37,128 nucleotides of DNA from an uncultured Bacteroidota bacterium (GCA_902774175.1 CACYHG010000051.1:1-37128), one strand, 5' to 3'. Counted from the first letter of the stretch, positions 8,374 to 16,549 are shown. Program-made: numbers and translations. Notes: a model not told the origin generated them from the sequence alone.

Positions 8374-9174
8374 TTATTTCAGTTTCAAGCGTTTTCCGTC
8401 ATTTTTCGCGATGCGCCTCTCCTCCGCCTTGCGGTAGCGTTCGCGCGCCTTTTTCAGGCTCTCCTTGTCATATTTGATTGGTCCCATCTTCGGCATGAGC
8501 GACTGTATGCTGGCGGCCCTTCGGCGGATGTATGGCGTGGGCGCTGCAGGGTTCCAACGGCGCGGATTGGGATAGCAGGCCGTAATCAGTGCAGCCTGAT
8601 GCGCATTGAGTTTCTTTGCGGAGCAGTGGAAGTAATGCTGCGCCGCCGCCTCCGCGCCGTAAATGCCATGCCCCATCTCAATCACGTTCAGATAGACCTC
8701 CATGATGCGCTCCTTGCCCCACAGTTTCTCGATGAGGAATGTGAAATAGACCTCAAAGCCCTTGCGGACCCAGGAGCGTCCTGGCCAAAGGAAAACATTC
8801 TTAGCCGTTTGCTGTGAGATGGTGCTGGCACCTATCTTTTTAGAATAGATTTTATTGTGATCGACAGCACGCTGGATGGCACTGAAATCAAAACCGTTGT
8901 GTCCGCAAAAGCGGTTGTCCTCCGAAGCCACGGCAGCCCGCGGCATTGCAGTTGAAATCTCCTCCAAAGGCTTCCATTCCTTCACACGCGCCTCACCCTC
9001 AAGGGAGCGGATAACCATAAGCGGAGTGATGGGCGGGTTTATCCAGCGGTAGGCGAGCGTCAGCAGGATGGTGAAGAGGAAAAAGCCCCCAACCACCCAT
9101 CCGGTCACCTTCCAGAACTTGCGGACATGCTTTTTTCCCGCTGTAGCCTTTTTCTTCCTTTTTTTTGCAGCCAT
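8374..9174 (-). CDS. mtgA: Monofunctional biosynthetic peptidoglycan transglycosylase
   Basis: A 266-residue family GT51 enzyme that polymerises lipid II into glycan strands. A Lys/Arg-rich cytosolic start is followed by one membrane anchor (about 22-43) and the GT51 domain. The catalytic glutamate is in [16 protein letters not shown] (Glu85). Further motifs are [16 protein letters not shown] (116-130), the membrane-facing [27 protein letters not shown] block with the second conserved Glu, and [16 protein letters not shown]. There is no transpeptidase domain. The start lies ten bases after the ancestral pdxJ stop at 9185, which supports that stop as the original one. Confidence 0.95.
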   Translation of the reverse strand: MAAKKRKKKATAGKKHVRKFWKVTGWVVGGFFLFTILLTLAYRWINPPITPLMVIRSLEGEARVKEWKPLEEISTAMPRAAVASEDNRFCGHNGFDFSAIQRAVDHNKIYSKKIGASTISQQTAKNVFLWPGRSWVRKGFEVYFTFLIEKLWGKERIMEVYLNVIEMGHGIYGAEAAAQHYFHCSAKKLNAHQAALITACYPNPRRWNPAAPTPYIRRRAASIQSLMPKMGPIKYDKESLKKARERYRKAEERRIAKNDGKRLKLK

Positions 9175-9184
9175 TGCAGGGAAA

Positions 9185-9806
9185 TCAGGGGATTTGCAGC
9201 CGTTGCAGATACATCTGGATAGTGTTTTCCAGGCCGTACATTAAGTCCAAGCCCGCAGCGGCCAGCAGCCTCGGCGGCGGCCACAAAAGGGGCGATTGCC
9301 TTTTCGCGGTCAGCGTTGTATCCGGAGGCATAGCTTTCGGTATAGAGCTCCACCCTGTCGGTTCCGATTTTGGCAGCCCCCTCCACCATTACAGGATTCG
9401 CCTCCACAAAGATTGAGGTGCGGATGCCGGCCTGACGGAAACGTCCGATCACATCCTTAAGGAAATCCGCCCTTTTCAAGGTGTCCCATCCGGCATTGGA
9501 GGTAAGCGCGTCTGGCGCGTCCGGAACCAAAGTCACCTGGGCGGGATGCACCTCCAGCACCAGTGAGATAAAGGATTCGGATGGATAGCCCTCAATATTG
9601 AATTCTGTCTTCACCAACGGACGCAAATCCCGCACATCCTGGTAGCGTATGTGCCGCTCGTCAGGACGGGGATGCACAGTGATGCCCTGGGCACCGAAGC
9701 GTTCGCAGTCCTGCGCAACCTTCAGCACATCGGGAAGATTGTGGCCACGTGCGTTGCGCAGCGTGGCTATTTTATTGATATTTACACTTAAACGACAATG
9801 TTGCAT
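9185..9806 (-). pseudogene. pdxJ: Pyridoxine 5'-phosphate synthase, broken by an internal deletion
   Basis: Residues 1-189 from the ATG at 9806 are a normal Pdx[51 protein letters not shown] and ELYTESYA, reaching GRCGLGLN. At that point the next expected part, the AGHDLN loop through the IGHALI phosphate-binding loop (about 34 residues), is missing. The family C-terminus ([17 protein letters not shown], stop at 9185) follows directly in another frame at 9238-9185. The open frame instead runs on to 9105, overlapping mtgA by 70 bases with unrelated residues. A deletion of 3n+2 bases at about 9238/9239 explains this. The product would lack a conserved active-site His and the phosphate site, so it should be inactive. 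A TTG at 9812 is a less likely start. It is either a real pseudogene or an assembly error. Confidence 0.9.
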
Positions 9807-9816
9807 AACCAATGGT

Positions 9817-11226
9817 TTAATATCTGTAATGTTCAGCCTTGTAGGGTCCCTCCACCGGCACGCCGATGTAGTCGGCCTGTTTTTGGGTGAGCCGAGTCAG
9901 CTTGACCCCGATTTTCTCCAGATGCAGCCGAGCCACCTCCTCGTCCAGGCGTTTGGGCAGACGATAAACATCAACAGGATAGTCGTTCTGCCACAAATCC
10001 ATCTGCGCAAGCACCTGGTTGGTGAATGAATTGCTCATCACAAATGAGGGATGGCCAGTGGCGCAGCCAAGGTTCACCAGCCGCCCTTCGGCCAGCAGGA
10101 ATATGGAACGTCCGTCCGGATAGATGTATTCGTCAACCTGCGGCTTGATGTTCCGTTTGCGGATGCCGGGCCAGCGCTCCAGCTGCTCCACCTGTATCTC
10201 GTTGTCGAAATGGCCGATGTTGCAGACAATGGCCTGGTCGCGCATCTGTGCCATGTGCTCCGCAGTGATGATGTCGCAGTTGCCGGTGGTGGTCACATAG
10301 ATGTTGCCTTCGGGCAGCGCATCCTCAAGCGTGGTCACCTCAAAGCCCTCCATTGCCGCCTGCAGTGCGCAGATGGGGTCGATTTCGGTAACAATGACGC
10401 GGGCGCCGTAGGAGCGCATAGACTGTGCGCAGCCCTTGCCCACCTCGCCGTAGCCACAAACCACCACAACCTTGCCGGCCACCATCACGTCGGTGGCCCG
10501 CTTGATGCCGTCCGCCAGCGACTCGCGGCAGCCGTAGAGGTTGTCGAATTTCGACTTGGTGACCGAATCGTTCACATTGATGGCCGGTATCAGCAGCTCA
10601 CCTTTTGCGGCCATCTGGTAGAGACGGTGCACACCCGTGGTTGTCTCTTCGGAAACACCTTTCAGCCCTGCAACAGTCTGGTGCCAGAACTGCGGGTTTT
10701 CGTCATATTGCGCCTTGAGCACCTTCAGGATGGCCGCCTCATCCGCATTTTTCGGTTCGGCTTCCAGCAGGGCGGGATTGTTTTCAACCGCATATCCTTT
10801 GTGGATCAGCAGTGTGGCATCGCCACCATCATCCACAACAAGCTGCGGACCTTTACCGCCGGGGAAGTTCAGTGCCTGGCGGGTGCACCACCAGTATTCC
10901 TCAACCGTCTCCCCTTTCCAGGCAAAGACGGGGATGCCTCGTTCGGCCATTGCCGCCGCCGCATGGTCCTGGGTTGAAAAGATGTTGCAGCTGGCCCAGC
11001 GCAGGTCGGCGCCAAGCTCCGCAAGCGTCTCCATAAGGATGGCCGTCTGGATGGTCATGTGGAGCGAACCGGAGATGCGCACGCCGCGCAACGGCTTCGC
11101 CGCACCATATTTTTCCCTCAACGATATAAGCCCCGGCATCTCCTTTTCCGAAACTTCAATCTCCCTGCGGCCCCATGAGGCGAGCCCCATATCCGCAACC
11201 TTATATTTCAATGTGTTGTCTGTCAT
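9817..11226 (-). CDS. ahcY: Adenosylhomocysteinase
   Basis: A 469-residue S-adenosylhomocysteine hydrolase that converts SAH to homocysteine and adenosine using tightly bound NAD. Motifs seen are [17 protein letters not shown] near 55, [15 protein letters not shown], the bacterial-type insert around residues 150-190, [22 protein letters not shown] (catalytic Lys/Asp), the NAD-binding [14 protein letters not shown], and the C-terminal PYKAEHYRY that reaches into the partner subunit's NAD site. It is full length. It heads the minus-strand ahcY-pdxJ-mtgA-folB group, with a TAnnTTTG box at 11276-11283 divergent from rnfC. I saw no SAH riboswitch upstream. Confidence 0.96.
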   Translation of the reverse strand: MTDNTLKYKVADMGLASWGRREIEVSEKEMPGLISLREKYGAAKPLRGVRISGSLHMTIQTAILMETLAELGADLRWASCNIFSTQDHAAAAMAERGIPVFAWKGETVEEYWWCTRQALNFPGGKGPQLVVDDGGDATLLIHKGYAVENNPALLEAEPKNADEAAILKVLKAQYDENPQFWHQTVAGLKGVSEETTTGVHRLYQMAAKGELLIPAINVNDSVTKSKFDNLYGCRESLADGIKRATDVMVAGKVVVVCGYGEVGKGCAQSMRSYGARVIVTEIDPICALQAAMEGFEVTTLEDALPEGNIYVTTTGNCDIITAEHMAQMRDQAIVCNIGHFDNEIQVEQLERWPGIRKRNIKPQVDEYIYPDGRSIFLLAEGRLVNLGCATGHPSFVMSNSFTNQVLAQMDLWQNDYPVDVYRLPKRLDEEVARLHLEKIGVKLTRLTQKQADYIGVPVEGPYKAEHYRY

Positions 11227-11275
11227 GTTTTTTTATTAATAATTACCGCCTTTCGCAAGGCAAATGAACAATCTG

Positions 11276-11283
11276 CAAAAATA
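11276..11283 (-). promoter_or_regulatory. Bacteroidota -7 box for ahcY
   Basis: The minus strand reads TATTTTTG, about 50 bases before the ahcY ATG. It faces away from the rnfC box at 11397-11404, so the 216-base gap carries divergent promoters. Confidence 0.6.
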
Positions 11284-11396
11284 GTCCTTATTCCGATGTG
11301 TTCCGCCATAATCCGGCGAAAAAATTTCGCTACCATTTTCCGCCATCATACAATAATATTTTATGCTTCCCCTTCCGATGGAAACAATATTTTGAT

Positions 11397-11404
11397 TATT
11401 TTTG
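11397..11404 (+). promoter_or_regulatory. Bacteroidota -7 box for the rnf operon
   Basis: Reads TATTTTTG about 38 bases before the rnfC GTG. Its position inside the longer open frame that begins at 11296 argues that this upstream ATG is not the real start. Confidence 0.6.
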
Positions 11405-11442
11405 CAAATTTAATTTTTGCAACCAACCAAAACAGAGCAGAC

Positions 11443-12780
11443 GTGAAAACTTTCAGAAAAGGCGGAATACATCCCGAAGAGAACAAGCTGGCACACAATA
11501 CGAAACTTGAGGAATTCCCTATCCCGGAGAAGGCCGTGCTGTACGCATCGCAGCACCTTGGCGCACCGGCGGTGGTCCAGGTCCAGAAGGGCGATAAGGT
11601 AAAAGTCGGGCAACTGCTTGCCAAGGGCGAGGCTTTTGTCTCCGCAAACCTGCACTCCCCATACTCCGGCACTGTGGCCAAGGTTGAACCTGCCGCCGAC
11701 CTTTCCGGCATGAAAAAACCTGCCATCTACATTGATGTTGAGGGTGACGAATGGGAGGAAAGCATTGACCGCACTCCGGAGCTGAAAAAGGAAATAACCC
11801 TCTCCCCTGCGGAAATCATCGCGAAAATCAAGGAGATGGGCATCGTCGGTTTGGGTGGAGCCTGCTTCCCCACACACGTCAAACTCTCCGTTCCTGAAGG
11901 GAAAAAGGTGGAATATCTGATCATAAACGCGGCGGAATGCGAGCCCTACATCTCCATCGACAACCGCATCCTGCTGGAGCGGACGGAGGAGTTTTTGACC
12001 GGAACCTGCGTGCTGCGCAAAGCCCTGCAACTGGAAAAGGTGCACATCGGCATTGAGGAGAACAAGGTTGAGGCCATCGCCCGTCTGAAGGAGCTGGCCG
12101 CAGGTTATCCCGGCGTTGTTGTGGAAGTGCTGAAGACCAAATACCCGCAAGGTGCTGAAAAGCAGCTTATCAACTCCATTACAGGACGAGAGGTGCCTTC
12201 GGGGCGTCTGCCGCTCGATGTTGGCTGCATCGTATGCAACGTGAGCACCACACTTGCAGTCTATGAGGCGGTGCAGAAAAACAGGCCGTTGATAGGGCAA
12301 TACATGACTTTCAGCGGAAAATCGGTGACCACGCCCCATAATTTTTATGTACGCTACGGCACGCCGGTGCAGAGCCTGATTGAGCATTGCGGCGGCCTGC
12401 CTGAGGATACCGGAAAGGTGATTTGCGGCGGTCCGATGATGGGACGCGCCATGGCCAACTTGAATGTCTGGACAAACAAGGGGTTCTCATCGCTGCTTGT
12501 CATCAACCGGAAGGAGGCCAAACGGATGGAGCCGCAGAACTGCATCCGTTGCGGCAAATGCGTGGAGGCCTGCCCGATGGGGTTGGAACCCTACCTGCTT
12601 TCAGCCAACGCGAAGCTGAACCGCTGGGACGAGACGGAGAAGCACCACATCATGGACTGCATCGAGTGCGGCTGCTGCCAGTTCAGCTGCCCCTCCTACC
12701 GTCCGCTGCTGGATCTGATACGGCTTGGCAAGAACAAGACCGGCGGCATCATCCGTGCGCGGCAGCAGCAGAAAAAGTAG
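11443..12780 (+). CDS. rnfC: Electron transport complex subunit RnfC
   Basis: A 445-residue RnfC, the membrane-peripheral NADH- and Fe-S-binding subunit of the Rnf ferredoxin:NAD+ oxidoreductase. Order: biotinyl-like start (KTFRKGGIHPEENKL), GLGGACFPTHVKL (136-148) with NAAECEPY for NADH/FMN binding, then two 4Fe-4S sites (Cys367, 370, 373, 377 and Cys406, 409, 412, 416). The start chosen is GTG 11443: the product then begins like other RnfC proteins, and the -7 box lies just upstream. The frame is open to an ATG at 11296, but this would put the promoter inside the gene. rnfB, usually just before rnfC, is not here. The next Rnf gene (rnfD) is 1.56 kb away behind inserted genes. Confidence 0.94.
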   Translation: MKTFRKGGIHPEENKLAHNTKLEEFPIPEKAVLYASQHLGAPAVVQVQKGDKVKVGQLLAKGEAFVSANLHSPYSGTVAKVEPAADLSGMKKPAIYIDVEGDEWEESIDRTPELKKEITLSPAEIIAKIKEMGIVGLGGACFPTHVKLSVPEGKKVEYLIINAAECEPYISIDNRILLERTEEFLTGTCVLRKALQLEKVHIGIEENKVEAIARLKELAAGYPGVVVEVLKTKYPQGAEKQLINSITGREVPSGRLPLDVGCIVCNVSTTLAVYEAVQKNRPLIGQYMTFSGKSVTTPHNFYVRYGTPVQSLIEHCGGLPEDTGKVICGGPMMGRAMANLNVWTNKGFSSLLVINRKEAKRMEPQNCIRCGKCVEACPMGLEPYLLSANAKLNRWDETEKHHIMDCIECGCCQFSCPSYRPLLDLIRLGKNKTGGIIRARQQQKK

Positions 12781-12806
12781 TTTCATACATTAAATATATT
12801 TATTTG

Positions 12807-13262
12807 ATGAAGCTTTCCCGTACCATGACATTCCTTACAGCAGCCGCCCTTATCACGGGCGCGCTGCTGCTGTTGGCCGGCTGCGAGAAGGAGAAGCCCC
12901 AAAAAGAGGAGACACACAACCCGTTGTGCGGTACAACATGGGTGGAATATGGTACAAAGAGACATGTATTTTACGATAATTACGATACAGATACAATAAT
13001 AGAGTCATATAACAAAGATACATTTTGGTTTTCAACTGATAATGAAGTTTGGTTTAAAACTATGGGAGGATTATCCGTGTTATCAAACTATCAGCTTTTA
13101 GAAGATACTCTCATATTATTTTCCAACATCGGAGGACCAAATAAACCGCATAATTGGAAACAATTAGATAATAATCATATATTAATAAGGGATTGGATGC
13201 ATCTTGATATATCTGGGAGCATTGAACATATTTGTTTAAAAAGAATCGATTATGAGAATTAA
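12807..13262 (+). CDS. Small lipoprotein A of the rnfC-rnfD cassette
   Basis: A 151-residue lipoprotein: signal peptide with TGALLLLAGC (Cys26), then CEKEKPQKEE, then a beta-rich domain without a family I recognise (LCGTTWVEYGTKRHVFYDN, repeated aromatic strands, ending HICLKRIDYEN). The strand pattern resembles small lipocalin-like Bacteroidota lipoproteins, a weak inference. The first 150 bases are G+C-rich like the flanks while the rest is strongly AT-rich. The signal-peptide DNA (12841-12896) is about 89 percent identical to that of the lipoprotein at 13861, but the bodies are unrelated. The ATG at 12807 is the start; an open frame upstream in this phase overlaps rnfC and is spurious. It overlaps the next gene by 11 bases. 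Confidence 0.82.
   Translation: MKLSRTMTFLTAAALITGALLLLAGCEKEKPQKEETHNPLCGTTWVEYGTKRHVFYDNYDTDTIIESYNKDTFWFSTDNEVWFKTMGGLSVLSNYQLLEDTLILFSNIGGPNKPHNWKQLDNNHILIRDWMHLDISGSIEHICLKRIDYEN
12841..12896 (+). repeat. Signal-peptide direct repeat, copy 1
   Basis: This 56-base segment encodes the hydrophobic core, lipobox and CEKEK start of lipoprotein A. It matches 13892-13947 at 50 of 56 positions and sits in the same codon phase (position 2 of a codon) in both genes. Confidence 0.8.
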
Positions 13263-13842
13263 AACCATATTATTTGCAATAATTGTTTTGACCATTTTAT
13301 GTAATGATTGCATGCCACAATCATTACAGCATTGCTTTCTGACAAGTAATAAAAAAAAGGAATCTGACGCGTCAGTATATCTGAAAACATCGTTGCAACT
13401 GTCCGACTCTTTTGATTTCCGATATGTAAATGGATTCACACACAAAGATGAACTGGGGTTCACTCATGAGCGATACAGACAATACTATAAAGGTATTGCT
13501 ATAATAAATACTGATATCCGGATTCATAAAAAAAATGGTGAAATTGTTTCTGCAAATGGGGAGTACATCAATGAACAACAAATTGATACAACGCATAAAT
13601 TACCATTATCCGATGCAATAGAAATTGCAAAAAAACAGATATCTGCTTCATATAAAAACATACCTGAAGATGTTTTGACAGCAGATCCGAACGAAGAGCT
13701 GTATTTATATACAACCGGATTCAGCATTAAAATGACATATATGATTAAAGTTTATTCTATGGAATATCTGATAGGAGAAGATATTTACGTGGATGCGAAC
13801 AATGGTAGCATTCTAAATCATGTCACTTTTATATACGATTAA
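13252..13842 (+). CDS. Stand-alone FTP/PepSY (thermolysin-type propeptide) protein
   Basis: A 196-residue exported protein. After a signal-peptide-like start (residues 1-20; no clear lipobox), residues about 65-105 (GFTHERYRQYYKGIAIINTD then KKNGEIVSANGEYI) match the fungalysin/thermolysin propeptide (FTP) pattern. The rest, ending EDIYVDANNGSILNHVTF, has the PepSY shape. In M4 peptidase precursors the catalytic domain would follow at this point; here a stop codon follows instead. No HExxH is present in the gene or beside it. It could be an inhibitor or folding helper for a peptidase encoded elsewhere, or a leftover. It is AT-rich (about 30 percent G+C in places), unlike rnf, suggesting transfer. 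It overlaps the preceding gene by 11 bases. Confidence 0.75.
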   Translation: MRIKTILFAIIVLTILCNDCMPQSLQHCFLTSNKKKESDASVYLKTSLQLSDSFDFRYVNGFTHKDELGFTHERYRQYYKGIAIINTDIRIHKKNGEIVSANGEYINEQQIDTTHKLPLSDAIEIAKKQISASYKNIPEDVLTADPNEELYLYTTGFSIKMTYMIKVYSMEYLIGEDIYVDANNGSILNHVTFIYD

Positions 13843-13860
13843 AAAAAAAAATTCTTGCTC

Positions 13861-14322
13861 ATGAAAACATCAAACATAATACCACTCCTTTCAGCCGCCC
13901 TCCTCACGGGCGCGCTGCTGCTTTTGTCAGGCTGCGAGAAGGAGAAAAACATAGAAGCGGAAAAGGAGACAACTGACTCCGTATGCTTCAAGGATATTTC
14001 GAAAGAACGCTCCTTTTGTGACATCTCATGTGATACCATTGTATTGGTGAATGATAACGACCACTTGAAAACAATATGTGAAAATGCGCCTGCCATTGAT
14101 TTCACCAAACATTCACTCCTCCTTGTTTCAGGCGTTTCCACCTATGGCATAGATACGATAATTACCGGGTTCAATAGCAGGGAAAATCCCAAATATACCC
14201 TAAATATCAGTATAATACAATATTTCACACTCATGGCCCAAGGATGGCAGCAAAAATATCTGGTGCCAAAAACCAACACTTTAGAAAACATATCAGTGAA
14301 TATCAAATATAGTAATGAATAA
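13861..14322 (+). CDS. Small lipoprotein B of the rnfC-rnfD cassette
   Basis: A 153-residue lipoprotein with lipobox LLLLSGC followed by CEKEKNIEAEKE. The mature domain (FCDISCDTIVLVNDNDHLKTIC, FTKHSLLLVSG, YTLNISIIQYFTLMAQGWQQKYLVPK, ending SVNIKY) resembles small beta-sandwich lipoproteins common in Bacteroidota; no function can be assigned. The start is the ATG at 13861, preceded by an 11-base A tract (13841-13851) that includes the end of the previous stop codon. The signal region is nearly identical in DNA to lipoprotein A, but the mature domains do not match. rnfD starts 17 bases after the stop. Confidence 0.8.
   Translation: MKTSNIIPLLSAALLTGALLLLSGCEKEKNIEAEKETTDSVCFKDISKERSFCDISCDTIVLVNDNDHLKTICENAPAIDFTKHSLLLVSGVSTYGIDTIITGFNSRENPKYTLNISIIQYFTLMAQGWQQKYLVPKTNTLENISVNIKYSNE
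13892..13947 (+). repeat. Signal-peptide direct repeat, copy 2
   Basis: Second copy of the 56-base segment described at 12841-12896, offset by 1051 bases, in the same codon phase. The six mismatches are scattered. Confidence 0.8.
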
Positions 14323-14339
14323 TAAAAAGCAAAATTAAA

Positions 14340-15332
14340 ATGGATCTATTAAACGTTTCGGGGTCCCCCCATGTCCATTCCAATGAATCGGTACGGAAAA
14401 TCATGTGGACAGTGGTGATTGCACTGCTGCCCACCTTTGCCGTCTCCATTCTCTCCTTCGGGTTTGACGCGGTACGGCTGACCCTCATCTCCGTGGCAGC
14501 CTGCCTGCTCTTTGAATGGCTGATTCAGAAATTCCTGCTCAAAAAGCCCTGCTCCATCTCGGACGGCTCGGCGGTAATCACCGGCATGCTGCTGGCGTTC
14601 AATGTGCCCAGCAACCTGCCATGGTGGATCATGGTGATTGGTGCCTTAGTGGCCATCGGCATCGCCAAGATGCCCTTCGGCGGCTTGGGCAACAACCTGT
14701 TCAACCCTGCGCTGGTGGGACGTGTCAGCCTGCTGATCTCCTTCCCGCAGCAGATGACCACCTGGCCAATGCCGCGCCCATGGTTCAGCCATGCGGCAGT
14801 TGACGCCACCACCGGAGCCACACCGCTCGGCATGATCAAGACCGGGCTGGCACAAGGCAAGGACATGGGCGAACTCATGAACCAGCTCCCCTCCTACGCC
14901 CAGATGCTGCTGGGTGAGCAGGGCGGTTCGCTTGGTGAAGTGGCCGCCATCGCCATTATCATCGGAGGTCTGTTCATGCTGTTCCGCAAGGTGATTTCGT
15001 GGCACATCCCGGTCAGCTTCATCGCCACCGCCTTTGTGTTCGCCACCATCCTGCACGCGGCCAATCCAGCGCTCTATATCCCCGGAAGCTACCACATCCT
15101 CTGCGGCGGACTGCTGTTAGGTGCCGTCTTCATGGCGACCGACATGGTCACTTCGCCAATGAGTGGCTGGGGCAAAATTGTTTTCGGATGCGGCTGCGGC
15201 CTGCTGACCATCATCATCCGTGTGTGGGGAGCCTACCCGGAAGGGGTCTCCTTCGCCATCCTGCTGATGAACGCGGTGGTGCCGCTGCTCAACAAGGCCT
15301 TCCCGCCCAAACGTTTCGGAGTGACAAAATAA
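14340..15332 (+). CDS. rnfD: Electron transport complex subunit RnfD
   Basis: A 330-residue polytopic subunit of the Rnf complex, which couples electron flow from ferredoxin to NAD+ to ion pumping. Key features are SDGSAVITGMLLAFNVPSNLPWW (75-97), GGLGNNLFNPALVGRV (114-129), and TGAT at 158-161, where the second Thr (161) is expected to carry covalently bound FMN. The C-terminal half has further membrane segments including FMATDMVTSPMSGWGKIVFG. Full length. It follows lipoprotein B by 17 bases and precedes rnfG by 26. Confidence 0.95.
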   Translation: MDLLNVSGSPHVHSNESVRKIMWTVVIALLPTFAVSILSFGFDAVRLTLISVAACLLFEWLIQKFLLKKPCSISDGSAVITGMLLAFNVPSNLPWWIMVIGALVAIGIAKMPFGGLGNNLFNPALVGRVSLLISFPQQMTTWPMPRPWFSHAAVDATTGATPLGMIKTGLAQGKDMGELMNQLPSYAQMLLGEQGGSLGEVAAIAIIIGGLFMLFRKVISWHIPVSFIATAFVFATILHAANPALYIPGSYHILCGGLLLGAVFMATDMVTSPMSGWGKIVFGCGCGLLTIIIRVWGAYPEGVSFAILLMNAVVPLLNKAFPPKRFGVTK

Positions 15333-15358
15333 TGTTCAAGATTTAAATCATACTCAAT

Positions 15359-15952
15359 ATGAAAAAGGCAAAATCAAGTTTTATCAATATGTTCCTGACG
15401 CTGCTGGTGGTTTGTGCGCTGGCAGGCGCCGCATTGGCCGCAGTATATCAGGCCACATCCGCCCCAATCCAGCAGGCGAGGGACAACAAGCAGGAGGAGG
15501 CCATAAAGCAGGTTCTCCCTCCTTTTGACGAACTGAAAACCGAGAAAAAGGCGCTGGAGACAATCTCTATCCAGAGCCTGTTCCACAAGGAGGCGGCAGC
15601 CGACTCGCTGACGCTGTACCACGCCTTTGCCAACGGCGAACCCGTGGGTACGGCGGTGGAGAGCTTCACCAACAAGGGCTTTGGCGGCACCATAAAAATG
15701 ATGGCCGGTTTCCTGCCCGACGGCAGCATCTACAAGACCGCTGTCCTGAGCCACGCGGAGACACCGGGGCTTGGATCCAAAATGGAGGATCCCTCCTTCT
15801 ACGGACAGTTTGAAGGAAAGAACCCCGCAAGCTTCAACCTCACAGTCAAGAAGGATGGCGGCGACGTGCAGGCCATCACGGCGGCCACCATCAGTTCAAG
15901 GGCCTACTGCGATGCGCTCAGCACCGCCTATTCAACCGTAAAACCGCAATAA
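15359..15952 (+). CDS. rnfG: Electron transport complex subunit RnfG
   Basis: A 197-residue membrane-anchored flavoprotein: one N-terminal membrane segment (about 9-30), then a periplasmic FMN-binding domain with ETPGLGSKM (134-142) and the attachment motif ITAATISSRA. Thr177 is the expected FMN-linked residue. The usual S/TGAT has Ala in place of Gly here (TAAT), which may be a lineage variant. It lies between rnfD and rnfE as in other Rnf operons. Confidence 0.95.
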   Translation: MKKAKSSFINMFLTLLVVCALAGAALAAVYQATSAPIQQARDNKQEEAIKQVLPPFDELKTEKKALETISIQSLFHKEAAADSLTLYHAFANGEPVGTAVESFTNKGFGGTIKMMAGFLPDGSIYKTAVLSHAETPGLGSKMEDPSFYGQFEGKNPASFNLTVKKDGGDVQAITAATISSRAYCDALSTAYSTVKPQ

Positions 15953-15953
15953 A

Positions 15954-15960
15954 AAGGAGG
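15954..15960 (+). promoter_or_regulatory. Shine-Dalgarno site for rnfE
   Basis: AAGGAGG four bases before the rnfE ATG, starting just after the rnfG stop. A strong anti-16S match of this kind is unusual among the genes here, most of which have AT-rich leaders. Confidence 0.6.
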
Positions 15961-15964
15961 AATC

Positions 15965-16549
15965 ATGAACCAACTGCAGAACTTTACAAAAGGATTTATA
16001 AAAGAGAGCCCGACCTTCGTGCTGATGTTGGGCATGTGCCCCACATTGGGTGTCACCACATCGGCCGTCAACGGATTGGGCATGGGACTGGCCACCACGG
16101 CTGTCCTTGTGTTGTCCAACATCATCATCTCCTGCATCAAGTCGCTGATTCCGGACAAGGTGCGCATTCCCGCCTTCATCGTCATCATTGCCTCGTTGGT
16201 TACGGTGGTACAGATGTGCATGGAGGCCTACCTTCCCAGCCTTTACGCCAGCCTTGGCCTCTTTATCCCGCTGATTGTGGTCAACTGCCTCATCCTCGGA
16301 CGCGCCGAGGCCTTCGCCTCCAAAAACGGTGTCTGGTCCTCATTTGTGGACGGTGCCGGCATGGGGCTTGGCTTCACCTTCGGCCTGACTGTGCTCGGTA
16401 TGGTCAGGGAACTGCTCGGCAACTACGCCGTGTTCGGCCATAAGCTGGTCCAGGGTGACGGCATCCTGGTGTTTGTGCTGGCTCCAGGCGCATTCCTCGC
16501 ACTCGGATTTATCGTCGCATTCATCAACGCAATCAGAAAAAAAGCATAA
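15965..16549 (+). CDS. rnfE: Electron transport complex subunit RnfE
   Basis: A 194-residue integral membrane subunit homologous to RnfA/NqrD, with about six membrane helices. LGMCPTLGVTTSA (22-34) and the IPLIVVNCLILGRAEAFAS helix supply the Cys residues that, with RnfA, are expected to hold an intramembrane Fe-S centre. The end IVAFINAIRKKA is typical. It is preceded by a clear Shine-Dalgarno site. Confidence 0.95.
   Translation: MNQLQNFTKGFIKESPTFVLMLGMCPTLGVTTSAVNGLGMGLATTAVLVLSNIIISCIKSLIPDKVRIPAFIVIIASLVTVVQMCMEAYLPSLYASLGLFIPLIVVNCLILGRAEAFASKNGVWSSFVDGAGMGLGFTFGLTVLGMVRELLGNYAVFGHKLVQGDGILVFVLAPGAFLALGFIVAFINAIRKKA

Noticed and set aside
11296-11442. Extended N-terminus of rnfC from an upstream ATG
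   Set aside because: It would place the -7 box inside the gene and adds 49 residues unlike any RnfC; the GTG at 11443 gives the normal start.
11227-11442. SAH or SAM riboswitch ahead of ahcY
   Set aside because: Only divergent -7 boxes and AT-rich sequence are visible; no conserved riboswitch core was recognised.
12423-12806. Upstream extension of lipoprotein A overlapping rnfC
   Set aside because: It is an out-of-frame reading of rnfC; the signal peptide begins at 12807.
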